From NCBI GenBank assembly GCA_949358305.1, contig OX442314.1, forward strand, positions 2,483,087 through 2,547,086: a DNA stretch of 64,000 nucleotides. The letters run 5' to 3'. The position numbers and the translations under genes are program-made. Position 1 is the stretch's first letter, and the number at the start of each line of letters is the position of its first letter. The DNA is from Strigamia acuminata (taxonomy: Eukaryota; Arthropoda; Chilopoda; Geophilomorpha; Linotaeniidae). Positions 55,301 to 64,000 of this stretch are shown piece by piece. Below the pieces are notes generated by a model. That model was given only the letters and a program-made list of their open reading frames with translations. It did not search any database and was not told where the DNA came from.

Positions 55301-58300
55301 GAACCAATAGTTCAGTTTACTTTTCAAAATTTGTTTTTAAATTGAAATTACAACACTCAGCCCTGATTGGCTGTCACATAAAACGTCTAGTGGACGTATC
55401 ATCAACATTTTCAAAATGTTGATGATATTTCCACTAGAAATGTCATTTTGTAAATTTCGAATTTGAATTTGAAATTAAAAAATTATCGAAAAAATTCAAT
55501 TGAATTGAAATTGTCAAATTGAGTGACTAATACCAACAGCCTCTAGGAACTTCCCTGCAACACAATCACTGATTTATTTATATTTTAAGAACTTAACAAA
55601 GTGAACGCAAACTTCGTTCACTTATAAAAGTGAACTAGTTCGCGATCTTAGTTCGCGAACGCGAACTAATAGTTTGCGTTCGATACAACACTGGTTGTAG
55701 TACAGTTTACAGTTAGAAGTAGTGAGACTCGGCCAATGGCAGAAAAGGCAACCTTATAGTGAGCCAGAGTATAGTGGAGTTATCATTTTTTGAATTCACC
55801 GTTTGAGGGTTAAAGTTGACAAAAGCACTTAATTTGCTGGGTACATCAAAAAGATATTTCGGATGAAAAAATTGATTTGTTGGCAAAATGAAGTGCTGGA
55901 ATACATAAAGTCAAATTAGTAACTACTGCAATTAACAGTGCGAAGGATGAACTTCTATCTCACTTCTCGTTTAAGAGGACAGTAGGGACTGGGCTGATCG
56001 ACAATCAATAGAAAGGTTCTTTTTCGAACAAATGGCCGGTCACCTGTGTACAAATATTTTAGTGAGAATTAAAAGAGACTTTTTTTTTTTTTACCTTTAT
56101 TGAATGCAGTACACATTCCATACACTGTTTGTTTTAATGAGAAGTTGGCAAAATAAAATGCAATATCCTCTGCTGTTGCCCCATACTATAAGTTTGTTAA
56201 ATTTTTACACTTTTGAATTGATAACTGTTATTAAAAATTGTGCATACATTTGAACTGTTTGGGTGCACGAGGGTAGCAAGGTAGATCAAATGTGACAAAT
56301 TAAATTTATTGGTAAAAATGACAATTTGTGACGATTCTACTTTTAGGCTAAATTATTAGCCATTTTAATAGATAAATCAGTTTAAACAAGACGTTGCTAA
56401 ACCTAGCAACAACCTAACCGAGGCAAGCTACGGAATTCCTTGCAGCATGAATCATTAATCGAATAGAAATAACTTACGGTTTTGTATGACATAAAACATG
56501 TTTATTAACATTATAAATGGGTTCGGGGTTCTGGGCACTTGTAAACGGGCGGCATCAACTGGTTGAGGATCCGGGCGAAGCCAGAGGGATACGGCTGACT
56601 TTACGGCATCGTCACAATGAACGCTACGGAGACGTATTCAATCCCGTGGCACGAACAGCTATTTAATGTGAAGAGTCCTTCACATTTGATGGGAATATTC
56701 TTTAGAATATTCCAGGATCTAATTAATACAAAGTTATTAGCGGAATATAACAATTTATTGTTTTATTATTATTATTGGGGCGGGGACAGTCACGATGGTT
56801 GAGAGAACCATCGCGGGAGTTGTTGAGACTCCATCCGCCAGCATGCCTTACGACGACAAGATCTCGTGATCAGGCGCCGAGTATTTGTTTGTGCACGACA
56901 AGTCGCTTTCAGTGGTACCAACCACTGGGTAAACATTTCCTGGGATTACCAGAGCGGCATTACCAATACCCGAGTATTTGTTTAATGTAATATTTTCACG
57001 GCTATTACTCACGAACTACCAACCTGGCGTGTTTACCTGTAAATAGTGTTTTAACCGACCTCTAAAATACGGAAGGACCTCCTGTACGAGAGCGAACCCT
57101 GAGAATATGGCTGTCCATATTTGTTTCGTCTTCGGGTTCGACTTCCCGCATACATGCTCTGGCAGAGCGTCTAGCCTACGACCAAGGAATCGCATCGACA
57201 GATGCGACCGTTACCGATCATAAGATGGCACAGGTTAATCATCCTGTGCTTGGATGCTTGGATGCTTGGATGCTTGGATGATTTACTATGTCACCGTACA
57301 GATCTCGCTGTTCCTTGGAACAGCAAGCTAAAGCTACAAGGCTATTTCATCTATTTAACATGTCTATTATCGGAGTCAGCCTTCCCGAAAGGGCCCTACA
57401 ACAACAATAACAAAATAGTATTAATACTAATTGTGAAAAGCTGAGGAGGCCCGATGTGTCGATAGTGAAAGAGAGATCAAACGATAACCAATACAACTAC
57501 AGACAATATAAACATATTCAGTATCAAGCCAAGAGGGTTTTCTGGTGAGAAACCAGAACAGTGATATTGGCGATAGCCAATCAGATGTCCGAATCGATGG
57601 ATTCGTGGGTCACTTTAGTCCCGACCTAGTAGAAGACTTGGTCTGGACCTAGCAGAAGACTTGGTCCGGACCTAGCAGAAGACTGGGTCCAAGAGAGTCC
57701 GATTGGTTCTCCCCTTTAAGGTAAGTAAAACGGGTTATTGAGTCGGTAGAATCAATATCTCAACTAAATAATATTTAATTATGCTGAATAAAATATCTTA
57801 TATTTTATTCCCGTCAACAAAACAATGATTTATCATAATTCTAAACTTTCTCGAGTTTAAACTGCGGGCGTTATTTAACACTAGAACGGCCAGACCGGTC
57901 ATTTTGACCGGTACAGCTGTTTAAACAGCTGCAGCAATAAACCCAATGGGTTTACGGTGCTGCTAATTTGTGACTTTAGCTGATTTATGATGCTTTATAT
58001 CATAAATCATCAAAAGTTGAATTTTTCTTAAGAAATAATAAAAAAAAAAGTGAATTGACCTAGAACGGCCGAAACCGGTTAAAATGACCGGTTGAAATCA
58101 CCTGAACAATACGTGCACCAAACTGCACTAAACGTGCACCAAACGTGCACCAAACGTGCACAATATGTGCATACAACGTTTTGGCATCAAACTGATTCAG
58201 TAACACGCGAAACATGCGAAGAAAATACCAAAACAAAAATTGATGGTTTTTATAAAATCTGATAAAATTAAAAACGGAAATTTAATTTTATCAGGTTTTA

Positions 58301-61300
58301 TAATAACCATCAATTTTTGTTTTGGTATTTTCTTCGCATATTTTGCGTGTTATTGAATCAATTTGATGCCAAAACGTTGTTTACACGTATTGTGCACGTA
58401 TTGTAAAAGTATTTTGCATATTTGGTGCACGTACTGTTCACGTTATTGCAACCGGTCATTTTAACCGGTTTCGGCCGTTCTAGGTAGGCCGAAATTCCGG
58501 CCGTTCTAGTGTTAAACAGCGCCATCTAGTGTGAACATTAGTTATTACGGTGTTTATAACCGTCACAAATTGCTTATGTTATGATCATTTTTTTCAATGA
58601 TTTGAAAGCTTTAAACATAAATAATTTTTTTTTAGTTTAAAAATTTTTCAGAAACTTTAATAAATTGTGCTTCTCCAACATTTTTGTTGTTTTTGTTGTT
58701 TATAAACACCAATAATCACAGAAACGGAATCTTTGAATACACCGGCTGTTACCAATAAATTTGCTCCACTTGATTGTTAGAAATATACCGTATACTCAAA
58801 CAATGTGTGTAGTGTATGATTTGTAAATTGCAATATGGGATGCACGGTAATTAGTGGATGAATTACAAGTTACCTGCAATTGAAAGGTTGTTGCTCAAGT
58901 TTCTTTTCAAAGCAGTCTTCTTCACATCTTAAAACTTCATCATTTGGTCTGCAAGGACTTCTCGGGGTATTTAATCGAACAAGCTGGAAAGATTAATCAA
59001 CTAAGTGGCAATTTGAACAGATTGAACAAATTGGGGCCCCAAATCAAAGAAAAATTTGATTTTGTCAAAACTGTCGATAATTTCTCAAAAGTGACAACAA
59101 TTTATCAAATTTGATAAATCCGTCAATTTACGGTCGGCGCATTCAATAGCACTCGTTAAACATTTTTTCTATTTATATTTTTTTAATCAAGAGATTTAAA
59201 TGACAACTGATGCAGATTAAATTGGGTGCCATTTTTGAAATCTAATCACTCTATTTAAAATATTGCAATGGCTTTTCGAATGTGCTTATACTCTGGCTTA
59301 GGTTGGCCTTTCGCCCATTGGTCGAGCCACACACAAAAATAGACCAAAACACCAGAAATGCAATTCATGTTCACTACAAATTTTTTCAAAGTGAACCAAG
59401 TTCTAGATCGCGAACTTGAACCAATAGTTCAGTTTACTTTTCAAAATTTGTTTTTAAATTGAAATTACAACACTCAGCCCTGATTGGCTGTCACATAAAA
59501 CGTCTAGTGGACGTATCATCAACATTTTCAAAATGTTGATGATATTTCCACTAGAAATGTCATTTTGTAAATTTCGAATTTGAATTTGAAATTAAAAAAT
59601 TATCGAAAAAATTCAATTGAATTGAAATTGTCAAATTGAGTGACTAATACCAACAGCCTCTAGGAACTTCCCTGCAACACAATCACTGATTTATTTATAT
59701 TTTAAGAACTTAACAAAGTGAACGCAAACTTCGTTCACTTATAAAAGTGAACTAGTTCGCGATCTTAGTTCGCGAACGCGAACTAATAGTTTGCGTTCGA
59801 TACAACACTGGTTGTAGTACAGTTTACAGTTAGAAGTAGTGAGACTCGGCCAATGGCAGAAAAGGCAACCTTATAGTGAGCCAGAGTATAGTGGAGTTAT
59901 CATTTTTTGAATTCACCGTTTGAGGGTTAAAGTTGACAAAAGCACTTAATTTGCTGGGTACATCAAAAAGATATTTCGGATGAAAAAATTGATTTGTTGG
60001 CAAAATGAAGTGCTGGAATACATAAAGTCAAATTAGTAACTACTGCAATTAACAGTGCGAAGGATGAACTTCTATCTCACTTCTCGTTTAAGAGGACAGT
60101 AGGGACTGGGCTGATCGACAATCAATAGAAAGGTTCCTTTTCGAACAAATGGCCGGTCACCTGTGTACAAATATTTTAGTGAGAATTAAAAGAGACTTTT
60201 TTTTTTTTTTACCTTTATTGAATGCAGTACACATTCCATACACTGTTTGTTTTAATGAGAAGTTGGCAAAATAAAATGCAATATCCTCTGCTGTTGCCCC
60301 ATACTATAAGTTTGTTAAATTTTTACACTTTTGAATTGATAATTTAATATTCTGATTTTTTTTTACCTTGATTGCAGATCTTCGGTCTTTGTCGTATAAA
60401 TCAAGACGAGACGAGACATTCCATAATTGCAGTGTTTGATTTGCGAATTCAGATAGTGGATGGAGTAAATCCAACAGTTGTAAATGATCACAATCAGTTG
60501 TGTTGAGTTTTTGGGCTAAGTCCTTTTTAGCAGCTGATATGATTGTACTATCTGTACATGCAATGATGAGTGGAAAATGAATTTTTTCATCTCTAATGAG
60601 TTTAACAGTTTTCAAGAGTTGAAATTGAAAATATGAATCAATCAAATGGTAAATGTAGTAGACAGATATCAAGCCAAAGAATAGTGAAGTTGTGATTTTG
60701 ATCACTTTTTGAACAAAAGTTGGTTTTCGGTTATTCTGTATCTTTTCAAGTGACATTTCAATTTTATCTGTCAACTTGGAATTTGCTGTTGTTGGTTTGT
60801 TGGTGCATGTTTTGCATGAGTGAATGAATATTTCGACCAAAGTCAAGCAAGACATGCCGAAATAGAGGCCGATGTTTCCTCCAATGTCGCATAGCAAATT
60901 GATGATGTCATAAGAAAAGCGTTCGACTAATGTTCGAACGAAAGTATTGACAACATAAATTTCTATTTTATTTCCATCATCAGGTGTTCTGTCGAATGTT
61001 TGGCTGAACCTTGTCTCATCACATACATTACCACATCCACACTGTGATGCTGTATCCTTATTTCTGATAACTCTTAGTATTTGTTTGCACTGAATCAAAG
61101 TGTCTTTGTCATTGCATTCCGGTAGATATTTCGCTTCATAAAATGGATATCTAATGTGACAACTTTTATTAAAGTTGACTTCTAATTTTTATTAATAACA
61201 GTTAAAGGTTCATTTTTCCCGCCATTATTTTTTTCCCGGGAAACGGGAAATTTTAATTCAATTTCCCGGGAATTCCCGGGAAATTCCGGGAATTCAACAA

Positions 61301-63779
61301 AATTAGGTATTTTTGCATTGAAAACAACAAAAAAAACCACTAGTCATTAAAACGAGTGTAAACACACTTTAAATGTGTTCACACTCGTTTTAATTGCAGC
61401 TAAGAATTGCTTTTCCTTTTCAAAACTGCAATCTTTCATATTTTGTGGTCCAAAATTGCAGTTAAACACATTTTGTTGTTCAAAATTGCAGTTAGACACA
61501 TTTTGTTGTTCAAAATTGCTATTAAACACATGATCTGGTTGTCAAAAATTTCAGTTAAACACATCTTCTTGTTTAAACTTGCTGTTAAAGAAGTTTAGTT
61601 GTTCAAAATTGCTGTTAAACAATGCGATGAGAAAGCGAAACGAATATGACGGGGACCGGAATGCGAAGCAAATACGACGGGAATGCCAAACGAATAAGAA
61701 TTGCGACGGGAATGTGAAGCAAAGGCGACGGGAATGCGAAGCTAATGGGATGGGAATACGACGGGAATGCCAAAAGAATGCGAATTTTGACGGGAATGCG
61801 AAGCAAATGCGAATTGCGACAGGAATGTGAAGTGAATGCAACGGGGATGCGATGGGAATGCGATGGGAATGCGACGGGAATGCGAAGAGAACACGACGGG
61901 ATTGCGAAACAAATGCAAATTGCGACGGGAATGCAAAACGAATGCGAATTGCGACGAAAATGCGAACCGAAGGAGACGGGAATGGGATGGAAATGCAAAG
62001 CAAATGCGACAGGAATGCAACGTGTAAGCGACGTGAATGGAAGTTGCATTCACGCCGCTTACACGTTGCATTATGCAACATGTATGCGACGCAAATTCAC
62101 CGAAAATAGGACTGTCAGACTGCCGGGAAAACCCGGGAAATTAAAATAAAATTCCCGGGAATCGGGAATTGAAAAATTGCGAAAATTCCCGGGAATTCCC
62201 GCCCGGGAATTCCCGGGAATGAACCTTTAATAACAGTCAGATAAAAAAAAATATTTTTGAAATGTGTTGATTTGTGATTTATGCACGGAAAGGAATATTT
62301 TTTCATTGATTTCTGTTATTGAGTCGAATTAAAAGACTTACTTGCATTTCATTTGTTTGACGAGACATGGGCGTACGCAATCATGTAAATAATTATTACA
62401 TGGATTTTTCTTAGTGTTGAAATAGTGATACTAAAATACAAGTTTCATATTCTTGTATTATTATAGGGCTTTCTCTAAATTACGTAGCGTCTTAGGGCGG
62501 TTCTGTTTATTATCTTATTTTCTAAGGAGGGAGGGAATTTGTTACAGAGATTTGATATTAAGTGTTGATGTTAATTCTAGTCAACCAAAACACAGCATTA
62601 CGTAAATTACTGACAGCCCTTATTACTCATTAGGAAATAATTGGCAGTTGTGCTTAAATAAAACTGATAGATTGAAGAAATGCTTCTGATTAATGGCTAG
62701 AAAATAATTCACTTTTCTGTTTGAATTAATTATTAATTTAATCCTTACTTCTTGCACTCTAATTCCAACTATATTTTTGCCATTTTTCATTTCTAAGGCA
62801 TTTTTCTCTTCCGCGTATAAATGATAAACGACTGCTGATGGATCTATTAACACCTTGAAATTGAATGTAATGGTTTCAAGAATGAGTATTAAACTTTATT
62901 ACGAAATATTTCACAATTTTGACAGCTCATTTTGTAAATATGTGGTGTCTAACTTTGTGGTGTGAGAAATGCAAAATAAATTGTGAGAATTGTCGATGAA
63001 ATTACATACTCACCTGAAGATATTTACAATGCTTGGGAAAATTAAGATTTATGACCATCTTATGAGCAGCATTCCCATATGGGAACGAAATTGCTAAGGA
63101 AAAAAGGAACTTGTAAAAATAAAGAATACAGGAATTATTGTTGACTTACGACTGGAAACTTGTGCAGTGGTCTCATCCACAGTCTCATAATTTGCAATTG
63201 TAAGGTTAATGCGCGTTTTAGGCTGCAAATATATTTTTTTCCAAATTCGATCAAACTTTTCTCGTTTGGTATAGAGAAAAAATGAAAAAGATTTACTGTT
63301 TTGAAGTAGGCATCAGTTATATAACTAAGTGAAGTAGAATATTGTAGAATATCACTGACATTAAAGTCTGAAAATGGTGGGTGCATTCGACCATAACTAC
63401 ATTGATCTTTGTCGGCAGATTTTTTTGTGTTGTTGAAAATGAAATTGTTAAATTCTTGGTTAGTAAATGGATATAAATACAAATAGGGAGAGGAACCATG
63501 CGTTGTATCAATCATGTGTGCATCAACTGCTGTGGGTTCGTCCATGAAATACAATACCCGATCTACTGTTTGATACACACAAGCTGCCAAATTGATAATT
63601 AGTAACACACAAAGTAAAATCTTGATATTTCGTTTCTTCTCCGAGATATTTGTCAAACATTTGATGAATGCCGGAGTACTCTGTTGCTTCGACATAGTAG
63701 TGCGAACAAGTTGAAGCAGTTTTCGTCTTCTCATTTGTTGGATTTGGCCCACTGGTCGATTTGATTCCTCTCTCTCCAT
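52346..63779 (-). CDS. Two-module (concatenated) DEG/ENaC channel gene 2, 11 exons, 776 aa, intact frame
   Basis: Exons (minus): 63779-63297, 63222-63150, 63093-63014, 62853-62749, 62430-62342, 61150-60367, then 60303-60213, 60160-60081, 60012-59917, 58983-58874, and last 52685-52346. All borders are GT-AG, phases agree, and the sum is 2331 bp. Module 1: TM1 about residues 51-69 (ILLCVLLIINLAACV), PTAVD after it, Cys-rich ectodomain, CGCGNVC, TM2 about 359-386 with GMS. A 40-residue linker leads to TM1 of module 2 (about 427-447). Its ectodomain has VYGMCTAFN, SPYCPL and NTPRSPC...CEEDC. The chain ends inside or right after TM2 (ILTGFSFFSLLQF). GMS and GFS are the G-x-S filter signature of the family. 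Exons 7-10 exist twice (also 56185-56095, 56043-55964, 55895-55800, 54866-54757) through a 3.48-kb duplication. Ligand and ion selectivity are unknown. Confidence 0.85.
52847..54450 (-). mobile_element. Solo LTR, 1604 bp (left duplicate)
   Basis: The ends TGTGACG and CGTCACA are flanked by the 4-bp duplication AATT (52843-52846 and 54451-54454). It matches the solo LTR at 29365-33184 in the opposite orientation. The short plus-strand open frames inside (53137-53510, 53722-53964) have no recognisable product. No internal retroelement domain is present. Confidence 0.8.
55168..55785. mobile_element. TIR element with TATACTCTGGCTTA ends enclosing a GTTCGCGAAC-rich block
   Basis: CTTATACTCTGGCTTAGGTTGG and the complement of GAGCCAGAGTATAGTGG are inverted ends, as at 33444-33862. 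The interior 55250-55700 contains the TTCGCGAACT and GATACAACACTGG words of the hAT MITE at 42239-42869, so one element is probably inserted in the other. Duplicated at 59278-59897. Confidence 0.5.
56327..58567 (-). mobile_element. Solo LTR (right duplicate), interrupted by a piggyBac-like MITE
   Basis: The same LTR as 52847-54450, carried along by the segmental duplication and later split by the insertion at 57879-58511. Confidence 0.8.
57879..58511. mobile_element. piggyBac-like non-autonomous element, 633 bp, TTAA target site
   Basis: The ends CACTAGAACGGCC and GGCCGTTCTAGTG are inverted. TTAA flanks both sides (57875-57878 and 58512-58515), and the left duplicate retains the empty TTAA. 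Most of the element is a large hairpin (58200-58260 versus 58290-58355). ACCGGTCATTTTGACCGGT-like palindromes lie near both ends. Confidence 0.93.
61206..62226. mobile_element. TTAA-flanked CCCGGGAATTCCCGGG-rich element, 1021 bp, with internal tandem repeats
   Basis: TTAA/AGGTTCAT at the left and ATGAACCT/TTAA at the right are inverted, suggesting a piggyBac-like non-autonomous element. Both subterminal regions are arrays of CCCGGGAATTCCCGGG palindromes. Internally there is a 30-bp array with TGTTCAAAATTGCAGTTAAA (61436-61625) and a 12-18 bp array of GGGAATGCGACGGGAATGCG type (61630-62035). It occupies the intron between exons 5 and 6 of DEG/ENaC gene 2. Confidence 0.7.
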
Positions 63780-64000
63780 TGTTCCTTTTAAGTGCAGTTA
63801 TCGATGTGGTACGAAGCTGTTGAGATTAATATTTAACTTATTACTTTAATTTATTGTCAGCTGACATGTATAAATTCCTTCCATGTGTAGTAACATTTTT
63901 TTTATTTAATCAAGTGTGATCAGTTTCAAGTCAACCAGACCAACAAACACTCAAATGACCTACTTCGGTCAGTTCAGAAAGTTTGGAATAATCCAAATTT
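63780..64000 (-). promoter_or_regulatory. 5' flank of DEG/ENaC gene 2
   Basis: The last 220 bases lie upstream of the start ATG and should contain its 5' UTR and perhaps promoter. No TATA box or splice acceptor stands out with confidence. Confidence 0.3.

Larger units (their letters stand above)
52747..56226. repeat. 3.48-kb tandem duplication, left copy
   Basis: Almost identical to 56227-60343 apart from a 637-bp insertion in the right copy and a few substitutions (for example ACCAAAGAATCG versus ACCAAGGAATCG, and one T in a T-run). It contains DEG/ENaC exons 7-10 (56185-54757) and a solo LTR. Confidence 0.97.
56227..60343. repeat. 3.48-kb tandem duplication, right copy with piggyBac-like insertion
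   Basis: Direct copy of 52747-56226, offset 3480 bp before the insertion at 57879 and 4117 bp after it. It joins exon 6 of the DEG/ENaC gene directly. Confidence 0.97.

Noticed and set aside
61551-62149. Long ORFs in many frames (His/Pro/Phe-rich on minus, Asn/Arg/Gly-rich on plus)
   Set aside because: They are products of the GAATGCGACGGG tandem array inside a TTAA-flanked element.

Overview
The window is eukaryotic nuclear DNA from an invertebrate, most likely an arthropod. The evidence is: genes split by short GT-AG introns (down to about 57 bp); long AT-rich intergenic and intronic stretches; DEG/ENaC channel genes of pickpocket type; a small CS-alpha/beta cysteine peptide; a CCTAA-like repeat patch; and many hAT, Tc1/mariner, piggyBac-like and LTR insertions. 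I cannot place it more finely than arthropod. All multi-exon models were built by hand from reading frame, splice sites and intron phase, with no transcript evidence.

Layout. 1-620: minisatellite. 0.8-2.5 kb (minus): small secreted WAP-domain protein. 4.3-7.2 kb (minus): protein with two MYND zinc fingers. 7.5-11.6 kb (minus): ZC2HC1-family C2HC zinc-finger protein. 12.2-15.2 kb (plus): mismatch-repair protein MLH3, divergent from the previous gene. 15.2-20.5 kb: nested mobile elements, including a Gag-protease ORF inside a fold-back element. 21-22 kb: a rearranged dynein heavy-chain pseudogene broken by a hAT-type insertion. 22-25.3 kb: dispersed repeat and satellites. 25.4-36.5 kb (minus): first two-module DEG/ENaC gene, loaded with transposons and carrying one nonsense codon. 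37.8-39.7 kb: two fragments of an RBR E3-ligase gene flanking a CS-alpha/beta peptide gene. 40.9-42.2 kb (minus): leucine-rich-repeat exon. 45.1-46.5 kb (plus): RNF8-like FHA-RING ubiquitin ligase. 48.0-48.9 kb (minus): ten-finger C2H2 protein. 52.3-63.8 kb (minus): second two-module DEG/ENaC gene, carrying a recent 3.48-kb tandem duplication.

The most interesting content is the pair of DEG/ENaC genes. Each encodes TM1-ectodomain-TM2, a short linker of about 40 residues, and then a second TM1-ectodomain-TM2 in one polypeptide. A single 784-bp exon in each gene holds TM2 of module 1, the linker and TM1 of module 2. The second gene assembles from eleven exons into an uninterrupted 776-residue frame. 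All four TM2 segments keep the Gly-x-Ser filter signature. In both genes the exon cassette for the module-2 ectodomain has been duplicated: as two diverged cassettes in the first gene, and as a near-identical tandem copy in the second. Intron phases forbid using both copies of the second gene's cassette in series.

MLH3, RNF8-like, ZC2HC1 and the MYND gene are unrelated housekeeping or ciliary-type genes; I see no operon-like functional grouping.
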